Below are positions 36,428 to 45,398 of a DNA stretch of 64,000 bases, piece by piece (the stretch's first letter is position 1; each line of letters starts with the position of its first letter). Made by a program: the position numbers and the translations under genes. The notes under the pieces were generated by a model. The model saw only the letters and a program-made list of their open reading frames with translations. It did no database searches and was not told the origin of the DNA. Origin of the DNA: Ochrobactrum sp. Q0168 (lineage in GTDB: Bacteria; Pseudomonadota; Alphaproteobacteria; Rhizobiales; Rhizobiaceae); contig NZ_JAELXQ010000007.1 of assembly GCF_016427605.1 (NCBI RefSeq), forward strand, positions 62,001 to 126,000, read 5' to 3'.

Positions 36428-37312
36428 ATGTCCGGCAACTGGATGACTATGCGAGCGTGGTTGCTAATGCTTCCGTTACTCGCCGTCATGGTTTGCGTGA
36501 TCGGCTGGCCAATGTTTGAAACAGTGCGCCTTTCGTTCACCGATGCAAAGCTTGTCGGCACTGGGGGCGATTTCGTTGGCATCGCCAATTACATCAAAAT
36601 GCTGTCCAGTTCCAATTTTCAACGCGCTTTCTGGACCACAACCTGGTTCTCCGTTGTCTCGGTTTCGGCCGAAATGGTTCTTGGTGTTCTAGCTGCACTT
36701 TTGCTGAACCAGCCGTTTTACGGCCGCACTATCCTGCGCGCTTTGCTCATTCTGCCATGGGCGCTGCCAACGGTGGTTAACGCAACGCTCTGGCGCCTCA
36801 TTTACAACCCCGAATATGGTGCTCTCAATTCGCTATTGACCCAGCTTGGCATCATTTCAGACTATCAGTCATGGCTCGGCGAACCGCCAGCAGCAATGAC
36901 GGCGCTGATTGTCGCCGACTGCTGGAAGAACTTCCCGCTTGTGGCGCTCATTGCACTGGCGGCCCTTCAGGCAGTGCCAAGAGACATAACGGCTGCATCG
37001 CTCGTCGATGGCGCTGGTCCACTCAATCGGTTCCGGTTTGTCATTCTTCCCTATCTTGCGGGACCCTTGATGGTGGCCCTTGTGCTCCGCACCATTGAAG
37101 CATTCAAGGTCTTTGACATCATTTGGATCATGACGCGTGGCGGTCCAGCCAATTCAACCCGAACACTTTCTATTCTGGTTTATCAGGAAGCCTTTTCCTT
37201 CCAGCGCGCGGGATCTGGCGCGTCGCTGGCGCTTATTGTGACGCTAATCGTCACGGTGCTCGCGTTGGGCTACGGCTTTCTGGTGCGCAAAACGGCTGGA
37301 GCGGCAACATAA
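36428..37312 (+). CDS. CUT1 sugar ABC importer permease (MalF/UgpA-like)
   Basis: A 294-residue permease with six membrane spans. Hallmarks are LMLPLLAVMVCVIGWPMFETVRLSFTD at the start and the EAA loop LQAVPRDITAASLVDGAGPLNRFRFVILPYL. The ATG at 36428 has GAGG upstream; an in-frame GTG at 36419 is an alternative. The stop overlaps the next permease by one base (TAATG). Confidence 0.93.
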   Translation: MSGNWMTMRAWLLMLPLLAVMVCVIGWPMFETVRLSFTDAKLVGTGGDFVGIANYIKMLSSSNFQRAFWTTTWFSVVSVSAEMVLGVLAALLLNQPFYGRTILRALLILPWALPTVVNATLWRLIYNPEYGALNSLLTQLGIISDYQSWLGEPPAAMTALIVADCWKNFPLVALIALAALQAVPRDITAASLVDGAGPLNRFRFVILPYLAGPLMVALVLRTIEAFKVFDIIWIMTRGGPANSTRTLSILVYQEAFSFQRAGSGASLALIVTLIVTVLALGYGFLVRKTAGAAT

Positions 37313-38157
37313 TGGAACGTCGAAGCCCAACCGCAACTTTCTTCATCTATCTTGCTGCACTGTCGCTCGCGGTCATTATCCTCGCGCCCTTGTTCTGGCT
37401 GTTTGTCATGAGCATATCGCCGATGGCGGACTTGTCCGTTCGGCCATTGAAATGGTGGCCCACCACAGTCGATTTTTCTCGCTACCAGACCCTGCTGTCC
37501 ACGGTCCCCAATAGCGCGGGCGCGGCCTTTGTGGCATCGATGTATAACAGTCTAAGAGTGGCGGGCATGGCTACATTGGTGGCAATCCTTGTTGCAATAC
37601 CTGCCGGTTGGGCGGTATCGCGGACTCCGCGTATTGGTTGGTCGCTCACCTTGGTCATCGGCACCTATATGCTGCCTCCCGTGGCTTTGGCAGTGCCGCT
37701 TTACATGGTCCTCGCAAAACTAGGGCTACTGAATTCTGTATTCGGCCTCGCGCTTGTTTATCTTACTATTCTTGCGCCATTTACCACATGGCTGATGAAG
37801 TCTGGCTTCGATGGCATCCCGCAGGAAATTGAGCAGGCCGCGATGATTGACGGTGCAAGCCTGTTCCAGACATTGCGTATCATCACGTTGCCACTCGCAT
37901 TGCCGATTGTCGCGACATCGGCGCTCTTCGCATTTCTGCTTGGATGGGACGAATTTTTCTACGCGTTGCTGTTCACATCGGATCAGCGGGCGCGGACGCT
38001 GACAGTCGCCATTGCCGACCTCGCTGGCGGACGTGTTTCCGATTACGGCCTAATCGCAACCGCGGGTGTTTTGGCAGCGCTCCCACCGGTTATTGTCGGG
38101 CTCTTGATGCAACGCGCACTTATCTCCGGCCTCACCAGCGGCGGCGTAAAAGGATGA
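37312..38157 (+). CDS. CUT1 sugar ABC importer permease (MalG/UgpE-like)
   Basis: A 281-residue permease starting MERRSPTATFFIYLAALSL. The EAA loop DGIPQEIEQAAMIDGASLFQTLRIITLPLALP is complete, and FAFLLGWDEFFYALLFTSDQRARTLTVAI is typical of MalG-type partners. I take the start in the TAATG overlap with the previous gene; the same frame is open upstream but only as overlap. Its stop overlaps the SIS gene (ATGA). Confidence 0.93.
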   Translation: MERRSPTATFFIYLAALSLAVIILAPLFWLFVMSISPMADLSVRPLKWWPTTVDFSRYQTLLSTVPNSAGAAFVASMYNSLRVAGMATLVAILVAIPAGWAVSRTPRIGWSLTLVIGTYMLPPVALAVPLYMVLAKLGLLNSVFGLALVYLTILAPFTTWLMKSGFDGIPQEIEQAAMIDGASLFQTLRIITLPLALPIVATSALFAFLLGWDEFFYALLFTSDQRARTLTVAIADLAGGRVSDYGLIATAGVLAALPPVIVGLLMQRALISGLTSGGVKG

Positions 38158-39176
38158 CAATGACCATGCAAAAACAGCGTCCGGAAGGACTTGTCGCAAT
38201 CGATAGAGAGATGGCACGTCAGTTCAGCGATGCCCTGATTTCTTTCGACGGTAATCGCGAGCAGGCAGAAAAGATCGCCGAGAATTTGCGTAAGACCGGC
38301 AAGCTATTGCTTTTGGGCATGGGCGGGTCGCATGCTGTCGGCCGTGCCGTGGAGCCGCTTTATCGCGCTCACAATATTGATGCGGTTTCAATACCGCTTT
38401 CAGAACAGCTTGGCGCGCCTCTACCCATTGAAGGCAAGACGGTCCTGATCACATCCCAGTCGGGCGAAAGCGCAGAAGTCGTCCGCTGGTTCTCTGAGAA
38501 AAAGGGGCAGGCTGATATATTCGGTCTGACACTTGACCCCAGGTCGTTCCTCGCGAGCAAGGTAGATTGCTTGGTAGGACATGGCGGTGGAGAGCTTGCA
38601 TTTGCAGCAACCCGCAGCCTGACGATTAGTTTTGCACTGCATCTGGCCATATTGGTTGCACTTGGTGACGATCCGGGATCCGCACTCGACGTGCTGAAAT
38701 CCTCCGAGACCGTGGCTATTGATGCAGCGCTTGATTGCATCGCCGATGTCGACACGATTGTGACCTCGGGACGCAGTCTACAAGGTGTGGCCGAAGCCAT
38801 TGCTCTCGGGTTCACCGAGCTTTCGCGCGTGCCAAGCTATTCTCTGGAAGGCGGCCAGCTGCGTCACGGTCCGATGGAAATGCTCTCACCAAAAGTTGGC
38901 GTCGTGATATTTAAAGCTGATGATGCGACCGCGCCGCTGGTGACAGCAATGGCGCAGTCTGTTGTCGAAGCCGGTGCCAAGCTGGTGGTGTTTGACGCCT
39001 CGGGCGAACCGCCTGTTCCGGGAGCGGTGACAGTTTCCCTTTCTGCAGCGCGCGGGCTTGCCGCCATATTCGAGGTTCTGCCCGCAGCGCAGCGGCTCAT
39101 GATGGCCTTTGCCGACCAACGTGTCGAGAATGCCGGTACGCCGGTCCGCTCTTCCAAAATCACCAGGAGCGAATGA
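38154..39176 (+). CDS. SIS-domain protein (phosphosugar isomerase/deglycase-like)
   Basis: A 340-residue protein with two tandem SIS domains, like the isomerase half of GlmS, AgaS and FrlB. The first has LLLGMGGSHAVGRAVEPLY and ITSQSGESAEVVRW (phosphosugar-binding serines); the second has IVTSGRSLQGVAEAIALGFTELS and SYSLEGGQLRHGPMEML. It overlaps the permease stop (ATGA) and is followed directly by a PfkB kinase. In frl operons a SIS deglycase and a PfkB kinase act on fructosamine 6-phosphates, so this is a reasonable candidate role; an amino-sugar isomerase is the main alternative. Confidence 0.88.
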   Translation: MTMTMQKQRPEGLVAIDREMARQFSDALISFDGNREQAEKIAENLRKTGKLLLLGMGGSHAVGRAVEPLYRAHNIDAVSIPLSEQLGAPLPIEGKTVLITSQSGESAEVVRWFSEKKGQADIFGLTLDPRSFLASKVDCLVGHGGGELAFAATRSLTISFALHLAILVALGDDPGSALDVLKSSETVAIDAALDCIADVDTIVTSGRSLQGVAEAIALGFTELSRVPSYSLEGGQLRHGPMEMLSPKVGVVIFKADDATAPLVTAMAQSVVEAGAKLVVFDASGEPPVPGAVTVSLSAARGLAAIFEVLPAAQRLMMAFADQRVENAGTPVRSSKITRSE

Positions 39177-40100
39177 GTGAGGCCAATTGCAATTGTCGGC
39201 AACGTCAACGTTGATATGATCCTGGGGCCGACCGCGGCTTGGCCACAACCGGGAACCGAGAACATCGTCAGCCACGACGAATTGCGCGTCGGCGGTTCGG
39301 CAGGAAACTCGGCTTTGACATTGATGGCTTTGGATGTTCCATTTCAAATGGCCGCGAATACGGGTGCCGATCAGTTTGGCCACTGGCTGGCCGAGCATTT
39401 TGGTGATCACGCCAGACAATGGGCGGTGTTTGCTGGAAAAACCACTCTGTCCGTCGGCCTGACTCATCCGGATGGAGAACGGACTTTCTTCACGACGCTG
39501 GGTCATCTGCCACATTTTTCCATTGAAGACGCCCTGTCGGCACTTGATGGTGAGGCCTTGTCCGGCGGGCTCGCCCTTCTTTGCGGAAGTTTTCTGACCG
39601 ACAGGCTGGCGGATGCATATGATCAGTTTTTCGATTGGGCCGACAGCCACAACATCGATGTGGCGCTTGATACCGGCTGGCCGGTCCAAGGCTGGACGGA
39701 GCAGAACCGAAGCCGTGCGCGTTCTTGGCTGAAACGCTGTAAGTTTGCAATGTTCAACGAGGTTGAGACGATCAATCTTGGTCGCTCTACCGATCCTGTA
39801 GAGGCTGCACACAATCTTTGCCGGATCATGCCGAATGGTGGTCTTTTTATCGTTAAATGTGGCCCGAATGGCGCATTCGCGGTCGCAGGGGATGGCAGTG
39901 TCATATCGGTGGATGCGCCCCAGGTGACGGTTATCGACACAATCGGTGCGGGCGATGTCTTCAACGCTGCTTTCCTTGCGTCTTTCGCCAAGGGGCAGCC
40001 GGTTGAGGCAAGTTTGCGAGCCGCTACACGCACCGCATCCAAAGCTATTTCCACAAGCCCGCGGGCCTATACATCGGATATCGAAGGAGCGCTTGCATGA
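39177..40100 (+). CDS. PfkB-family carbohydrate kinase
   Basis: A 307-residue ribokinase-fold kinase. It shows PIAIVGNVNVDMILGPT at the start, the GGSAGNSAL sugar-side motif, and the C-terminal signature TVIDTIGAGDVFNAAFLASF with the catalytic aspartate. Translation begins at GTG 39177, directly after the previous stop, with AGGAG upstream. Coupled to the SIS gene and overlapping the ATPase gene by four bases. It would phosphorylate the imported sugar or fructosamine before the SIS enzyme acts (inference). Confidence 0.9.
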   Translation: MRPIAIVGNVNVDMILGPTAAWPQPGTENIVSHDELRVGGSAGNSALTLMALDVPFQMAANTGADQFGHWLAEHFGDHARQWAVFAGKTTLSVGLTHPDGERTFFTTLGHLPHFSIEDALSALDGEALSGGLALLCGSFLTDRLADAYDQFFDWADSHNIDVALDTGWPVQGWTEQNRSRARSWLKRCKFAMFNEVETINLGRSTDPVEAAHNLCRIMPNGGLFIVKCGPNGAFAVAGDGSVISVDAPQVTVIDTIGAGDVFNAAFLASFAKGQPVEASLRAATRTASKAISTSPRAYTSDIEGALA

Positions 40101-41167
40101 GCACCCTGACCATAAGCAATGTGTGCAAGAGCTTCGGGTCGACTGAAATCCTCAAAGGTATCGATCTGTCGCTGGCCAGTGGCGAGTTTCTTGTTTTGCT
40201 CGGCGCTTCCGGATCGGGGAAATCGACGTTGCTCAATATTATTGCTGGTCTGGCCGAGCCGACAAGCGGCGACATTCGCATCGATGAGCGGTCTATCGTG
40301 GGCGTACACCCCAAGGACAGGGACACGGCCATGGTGTTCCAGTCCTATGCGCTGTACCCAAATCTGAATGTGAAGCGCAATATCGGCTTCGGTCTCGAAA
40401 TGCGCAAAGTACCGGCAGCCGAGCGGGATAAAGCCGTGCTGGAGGCAGCGCGACTTTTACAGATCGAAAATCTGCTGGATCGAAAGCCCGCGCAACTCTC
40501 CGGCGGCCAGCGTCAGCGTGTTGCAATCGGTCGTGCACTGGTGCGACACCCGAAACTGTTCCTATTCGATGAACCACTGTCCAATCTGGATGCCAAATTG
40601 CGCATGGAAATGCGTGCCGAGTTGAAGCGGCTGCATCAGTTCATGAAGACTACGATGGTCTATGTCACGCATGACCAGATAGAAGCGATGACTTTGGCGA
40701 CCCGGATTGCAGTGATGCGCAATGGACGTATTGAGCAACTCGATACGCCTGAGAATGTCTATAACAGACCCGCGACGCTTTATGTGGCGACATTCGTTGG
40801 CGCGCCGCCGATGAATATACTGGAAACCACATTCACTGGGGATCGTCTGGCGATTGACGGTACGGACACCAGTATTCCGGTGACCAGTCTCCCAAATGTT
40901 GCACATGGCAAAAGTATTTTGTTGGGGGTTCGTTCAGAAGCAATCGGGCGAGAGCACAACGACCGGAGTGTCGCTCTGCGCATGAAATGCGACATCGCCG
41001 AACTCACGGGCCCCGAACTGATTGTCACGGGAACTGTTGGTCCACAAAGGCTCGTCGCTGCTTTGCCGCCAAGTCAGAAAGTCCAACCGGGTGAAGAGTT
41101 CGACGTCATGCTCGATCCTGAGAATGTTCATCTTTTTGATGCCGAGACTGAACAAAGGCTCAATTGA
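40097..41167 (+). CDS. CUT1 sugar ABC importer ATPase (MalK/UgpC-like)
   Basis: A 356-residue ATPase with Walker A GASGSGKST, Q-loop MVFQSYALYPNLNV, signature [15 protein letters not shown], Walker B LFLFDEPLSNLD and H-loop YVTHDQIEAMTL, followed by a C-terminal TOBE/OB regulatory domain. It closes the importer operon and would pair with the two permeases upstream. The stop lies 13 bp from the convergent VOC gene. Confidence 0.94.
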   Translation: MSTLTISNVCKSFGSTEILKGIDLSLASGEFLVLLGASGSGKSTLLNIIAGLAEPTSGDIRIDERSIVGVHPKDRDTAMVFQSYALYPNLNVKRNIGFGLEMRKVPAAERDKAVLEAARLLQIENLLDRKPAQLSGGQRQRVAIGRALVRHPKLFLFDEPLSNLDAKLRMEMRAELKRLHQFMKTTMVYVTHDQIEAMTLATRIAVMRNGRIEQLDTPENVYNRPATLYVATFVGAPPMNILETTFTGDRLAIDGTDTSIPVTSLPNVAHGKSILLGVRSEAIGREHNDRSVALRMKCDIAELTGPELIVTGTVGPQRLVAALPPSQKVQPGEEFDVMLDPENVHLFDAETEQRLN

Positions 41168-41179
41168 TCGTTCTGCCAC

Positions 41180-42160
41180 CTATGAACGTTCGTTCTTGAT
41201 GGCTTCGTAAAGCCAGGGACAATCGGCAACCGCGGGTGCCCGAATGCCTCGTGCGGCGGCGTCGAGCCGCATATCGCGCAGGCGCTTTCGGCCTCCTTCT
41301 TCCGTCAGATAAAGGCGCTCATGCCCCCAGAAGGAAGGTCCGTCCGTGGTTTCACGCGGTTCCCAATTTGCAGGGTCGATCTGTCTGCCACCCCAGCCGT
41401 TTTCTACAAAGAAACCCGAAGGTGTGTTTGCATAGAATGATGTCATGTAATCATTGGTGTGGCGTCCAAGCGTATAGGCCAGCCGACCATCTTCTAGTCC
41501 CGCGAGATCATATCCCTGGCCAACATCGTCAAGGTTCTTGAACTCCACCATGAAATGATGGAACCCCTGTTGACCAGACCCGACCATCGCAAAACTGTGG
41601 TGGCGGTCATTGACATGGAAGAAGTAGAGCCCATAAGGTTTCAGTCCATAATCGGTCACATGGAAATCCAGATTGTCCCGATAAAAGGGCATCATGATCT
41701 CGATATTCTTCACATGCAGCACGGCATGTCCCATGCCAAGCGGGCCGGTGTTGAACCCTGATATGGGTCGACCCGGGACAAAAGGATCTGCGGCAATCAT
41801 CGGCTGCCAGATCAGCTCGACGCGATTGCCCATCGGGTCGTCAAACCAGACCATGTCCGCACAGAAACGCTGATCGCAAAGGGCGGCATTGGCGCGATGA
41901 ACGCGAGTACCTGCTGTCTCCAGACGTGATGCATAGTGGTCGAGGTCGTGTTGAAACGCGACTTCCCAGCCCATGCATGCCAATGTCTCGCCCGGCTCAT
42001 CGAGCACGATCAACCGCTGCATGCGATCGTCCATCCGGAACGCCAGTTGACCGACGGCGCGGTCAATTTTCTGCATGCCGAGAAAGCCGGAGGCAAAGTC
42101 GGCCCAGTCATCAAGCTTGTCGGAACGCACACCGATATATCCCAGAGCATTGATGGCCAT
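41180..42160 (-). CDS. VOC-superfamily extradiol ring-cleavage dioxygenase-like protein
   Basis: A 326-residue protein built of two VOC modules like type I extradiol dioxygenases. The iron ligands appear in the C-terminal module: His in GMGHAVLHV, His in GFHHFMVEF and Glu in SGFFVENGWGG; the second-shell HTNDYMTSFY is also typical. Such enzymes open catechol rings next to the hydroxyls using Fe(II) and oxygen. It is 57 bp downstream of the FAH-family gene on the same strand, matching a meta-cleavage route. Substrate unknown. Confidence 0.88.
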   Translation of the reverse strand: MAINALGYIGVRSDKLDDWADFASGFLGMQKIDRAVGQLAFRMDDRMQRLIVLDEPGETLACMGWEVAFQHDLDHYASRLETAGTRVHRANAALCDQRFCADMVWFDDPMGNRVELIWQPMIAADPFVPGRPISGFNTGPLGMGHAVLHVKNIEIMMPFYRDNLDFHVTDYGLKPYGLYFFHVNDRHHSFAMVGSGQQGFHHFMVEFKNLDDVGQGYDLAGLEDGRLAYTLGRHTNDYMTSFYANTPSGFFVENGWGGRQIDPANWEPRETTDGPSFWGHERLYLTEEGGRKRLRDMRLDAAARGIRAPAVADCPWLYEAIKNERS

Positions 42161-42190
42161 GGCCTTTTTCTCCTCGTAAATTTCGAATGG

Positions 42191-42207
42191 CCCCGCTTTC
42201 GGCGGGG
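42191..42207. terminator. small GC hairpin between FAH-family and VOC genes
   Basis: CCCCGC (42191-42196) pairs with GCGGGG (42202-42207) across a 5-base loop in the 57-bp gap between two minus-strand genes. On the plus strand TCTTT follows, on the minus strand no U-tract does, so it is more likely an intercistronic RNA structure than a terminator for this operon. Confidence 0.4.
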
Positions 42208-42217
42208 TCTTTGACGA

Positions 42218-43063
42218 TCAGGCTGCGTCAGCAATCGGGTTTGACAATGTGCCAATCCCGGTGATTTCGACCTCAACGCGGTCGCCAGCGAACATATAGA
42301 GCTGTGGTTCGCGGAACTTACCGACGCCGCCGGGTGTTCCGGTGGCGATAACGTCGCCGGGAAGCAGTTTCGTCACCGTCGAAACATAGGCGATGATTTC
42401 GCCAATGGAGAAAGCCAGGTCTGAAATCGGGGTCGTCTGCACTTCCAGGCCGTTCACGCGCGTACGCAGATGTTGCTCCTCCGGGTTCGGCAGTTCGTCT
42501 TTCGTCACCAGCCATGGCCCCATGGAGCCGGTATCGTCGAAGCTCTTGCCGGGCCAAAACTGCGTCGTATGGCGTTGGAAGTCACGGATCGAGCCGTCGT
42601 TGAAGCAGGAATAGCCCGCAATATAGTCTGCGGCGTCTTCGGCGCGGATATTTCGACCAGCTTTGCCGATAATCACGGCGAGTTCGCCCTCATAATCGAA
42701 TTCCTTGGAAACGGCTGGTCGCAACAGCGGATTTTCATGCCCGAGAACAGACGACGAATAGCGCGTGAAAATCGAAGGATATTTTGGCTTCTCGCGACCG
42801 GTTTCCTTGATATGCGCGGCATAATTCAGGCCGATGCAAAGAATCTTGTCCGGGTTTGGAATTGGTGAGACCAGAGTAACTTCTGATACGGGAACCGGCG
42901 CTTCAGCATGTGCAGACAGCTCCGCTACGGCGTCGGCGTTCAAAACAGCCCGCAGATCGTTATACCGAGCCTTTAATGCAGGCGTAGCCTTGTGCAACCC
43001 CGCATCCGTGATGAATCCATATCCAGCATCGTGATCCGCTGTCGTAAATGAAACCAGTCGCAC
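42218..43063 (-). CDS. fumarylacetoacetate-hydrolase-family enzyme
   Basis: A 281-residue FAH-superfamily protein. The metal ligands lie in FDYEGELAVIIGK and the CFNDGSIRDFQRHTTQF region, followed by GKSFDDTGSMGPWLV and the end DRVEVEITGIGTLSNPI. Members hydrolyse or isomerise ring-opening products such as fumarylpyruvate, acylpyruvates or hydroxyheptadienedioate. I start at GTG 43063, which has GGGAG 8 nt upstream; the frame is open 17 codons further. With the extradiol dioxygenase it forms a plausible two-step aromatic breakdown pair. Confidence 0.92.
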   Translation of the reverse strand: MRLVSFTTADHDAGYGFITDAGLHKATPALKARYNDLRAVLNADAVAELSAHAEAPVPVSEVTLVSPIPNPDKILCIGLNYAAHIKETGREKPKYPSIFTRYSSSVLGHENPLLRPAVSKEFDYEGELAVIIGKAGRNIRAEDAADYIAGYSCFNDGSIRDFQRHTTQFWPGKSFDDTGSMGPWLVTKDELPNPEEQHLRTRVNGLEVQTTPISDLAFSIGEIIAYVSTVTKLLPGDVIATGTPGGVGKFREPQLYMFAGDRVEVEITGIGTLSNPIADAA

Positions 43064-43201
43064 TGTTGTAACTCCCTTCGATTCGTCGGGCGCGGCCCAA
43101 CCGGGGTCGCGCATTCGCTGCCTTATGATGTGGCGAGTGGTGTAAGGCCAGATCGAATTGGGCTTGCGTTCACCAGATGAACGTCGCCTTAGGAGAAGAA
43201 C

Positions 43202-44032
43202 TTAATCCGTGGGTTCGGCATTTTCGCGCCGATAGCGCATGGTCATGTCCGGAAAAGCTTCACATTTTTGAGCGATCCGCGCTGCGCATTCCCGTGCGGG
43301 TTCGAGAAAACGGCGAACGCCCTCCGCTACCGGAAGTGCGGACACGAACCACACAACAGTAACAACCGCCTGAACCCTACCTTTGGCGTGCACTGGCACC
43401 GACAGGCTGTTCGTCGCGCGGATCAGTTCACCGCTACGCAACCCGTATCCTTGCTGGCGAGTGGCGGCAATCAACTGCGTGATATGGCGGCGGTCGCCCG
43501 CAAGGGCCACCTGGTTAGCGGGGTTTTGCGCAAGCCGCTCCAGAATAGCCTTCCGCTCCTCATCCGGGCAAAAGGCCAGATAGGCGCGCCCGGAAGAGGT
43601 ATGCAGAATGGGCAATCGTGTGCCGACAAGCCCGTGCTGAATGGAAAACGGGCTGCTGCGATGCGTCGATTCTCGCACCAGCATCATGTCGTTTTGCAAT
43701 GTGTGCAGGTCGACGGGCCACAAGATTTGCTTGCCAAGCCGCTCGATCTCAGGCGCCGCACATTCGCGCACCCACGCTTCATCATTATAGCCGTCAGAAA
43801 GCGAACGCACGTACAGTGTCGGATACCAGCTGCCATCCGAAGGACTGCGTTCGACAAAACCCAGTCCTTCCAACGTTTCAAGAAGTCGAACCACCGTCGG
43901 ACGTGGCAATTCCAGCCGCCGCGCGATCTGCTGCGGATGCGCGCCCTTATAAAGAGAAAGGTCTTGAAGCAGGGCCAGACCGCGCTCCAAAGCGCGAACG
44001 GGGGCAAAGTTTCTTTTGTTGGTCGGTTCCAT
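43202..44032 (-). CDS. IclR-family transcriptional regulator
   Basis: A 276-residue protein: N-terminal winged HTH (ALERGLALLQDLSLYKGAHPQQIARRLELPRPTVVRLLETLEGLGF) and a C-terminal GAF-like effector domain (LVGTRLPILHTSSGRAYLAFCPDEE, then AVVTVVWFVS). It sits between the FAH/VOC genes, co-directional, and the divergent LIV-type importer operon across 120 bp, so it probably controls both arms. Effector is likely an aromatic acid, as for many IclR members (family knowledge). Confidence 0.93.
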   Translation of the reverse strand: MEPTNKRNFAPVRALERGLALLQDLSLYKGAHPQQIARRLELPRPTVVRLLETLEGLGFVERSPSDGSWYPTLYVRSLSDGYNDEAWVRECAAPEIERLGKQILWPVDLHTLQNDMMLVRESTHRSSPFSIQHGLVGTRLPILHTSSGRAYLAFCPDEERKAILERLAQNPANQVALAGDRRHITQLIAATRQQGYGLRSGELIRATNSLSVPVHAKGRVQAVVTVVWFVSALPVAEGVRRFLEPARECAARIAQKCEAFPDMTMRYRRENAEPTD

Positions 44033-44152
44033 GGGGCACTAACGCTCGGCGGCGCGGGAAATTGCGTTCGACAGGTGAACTCTAATCGAAAATGGGTTGA
44101 AGTTGAAGTTTAAATAACCCAACCCCGCCGAGAGTTTTTATGGGAGATAATG

Positions 44153-45340
44153 ATGCAGATCAATCGACGCAACCTGCTGCTGTCCAGCGCGGGGTTCATG
44201 GCTGCTGGGCTGTTGCCTGGTTTCCAGTCTGCTGTTCGCGCAGCTTCGGGCGATCCGGTGAAAGTCGGCTGGTTTGCCGCGCTTTCCGGCCCCTATTCGA
44301 CGGGCGCACTGGCGCAGGATGCAGGCCACAAGGCGGCCATCGCAGAACTGAATGCCAAGGGCGGCGTGCTTGGCCGCTCGCTGGAGCTGGTCGCTCGCGA
44401 CACGGTTGCAGATCCGGGCAAGGCTGTGAACTTCGTCCAGGAACTTCTGTTCTCCGAGAAGGTGAATGTGCTCTTCGGGCCGAACACCTCCGGTGAAGCG
44501 ATGCCGATCCGCGATTTCATCGCGGAAGCCAATACGATCAACATGCCCACGGCCCTGATCGATCACGTCATCGACCCGGAAGCCTATCCAACGATCTTCC
44601 GTATAGGCGGATCGGCTGGACAGCAGATCGAAGCGGGCATCAATTTCGCCGTCGATCATTTCAAGAAACAAAAGATCGCGCTTTTCGTCGATAATCTTTC
44701 TTATGGCGTGCTTTGCCGGGATCTCGCGCTTGAAAAGATGAAGGCGCGCAACATCGAGCCGGTCTATGTCGGCACGCTGGACGCCAACAAGGTGGATCTG
44801 GGCGATGATATCATCAAGGCGCGCAATAGCGGCGCGGATGTGCTTCTGGTCTGGTCGGCTGCATCATCCTTCATGGCCCGCGTGCTGACGGCGCGTGGTG
44901 AACAGAAGTGGGATATCCCCGCCATCTGTGCACCGATTGCGCTGAATGCCCAGATCACTGATCTCGTGAAGAAGGAATATCTCGACGGTGCAGTCGGCGT
45001 GGGCTTCCGTCATCTTGCAGTGGATGGCAACGGCAAGTTTGCCGCTGGCATTGAAGCTCTGCTGACCGAGCAGGCTTCGATTGTCGGTCCACAGCTCAAG
45101 AACGGCATTACCTGGATACTTCTTGGATATGCATCGACCAAACTTTGGGCTGCTGCCGTCGAGAAAGCCGGTAGCGTTGAGACCGATGCCGTAATCGAAG
45201 CTCTCGAAACCATGGGAACGACGGAAACGCTGTTCGGCAGGGTCGGTTTCGGTCCGGGCAGCCGGGAAGGGCTGTCGATGGACGAATACGCGCTCTTTAC
45301 GATTTCTTCGTTCCAGAACGGCGGCTTCACGCTGGCCTGA
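44153..45340 (+). CDS. branched-chain-amino-acid-type ABC substrate-binding protein
   Basis: A 395-residue LivJ/K-type binding protein. The N-terminus (MQINRRNLLLSSAGFMAAGLLPGF) carries a twin-arginine followed by a hydrophobic stretch, suggesting Tat export. The mature part shows VKVGWFAALSGPYSTGALAQDAGHKAAIAELNAKGG and ILGY-type hinge strands. GGGAG sits 6 nt before ATG 44153; ATG 44150 is next to it. Many such proteins bind aromatic acids or urea rather than amino acids, which fits the neighbours. Confidence 0.92.
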   Translation: MQINRRNLLLSSAGFMAAGLLPGFQSAVRAASGDPVKVGWFAALSGPYSTGALAQDAGHKAAIAELNAKGGVLGRSLELVARDTVADPGKAVNFVQELLFSEKVNVLFGPNTSGEAMPIRDFIAEANTINMPTALIDHVIDPEAYPTIFRIGGSAGQQIEAGINFAVDHFKKQKIALFVDNLSYGVLCRDLALEKMKARNIEPVYVGTLDANKVDLGDDIIKARNSGADVLLVWSAASSFMARVLTARGEQKWDIPAICAPIALNAQITDLVKKEYLDGAVGVGFRHLAVDGNGKFAAGIEALLTEQASIVGPQLKNGITWILLGYASTKLWAAAVEKAGSVETDAVIEALETMGTTETLFGRVGFGPGSREGLSMDEYALFTISSFQNGGFTLA

Positions 45341-45351
45341 TCGATTGTCGG

Positions 45352-45379
45352 CGGGCTCCTGAGCAGTGCGCGGAGCCCG
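45352..45379. promoter_or_regulatory. intercistronic hairpin after the binding-protein gene
   Basis: CGGGCTCC (45352-45359) pairs with GGAGCCCG (45372-45379), 8 bp with a 12-base loop and no T-tract, 11 bases after the stop. It probably stabilises the binding-protein part of the transcript relative to the permease genes. Confidence 0.5.
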
Positions 45380-45398
45380 TCACCAAGAGGACTAAACC

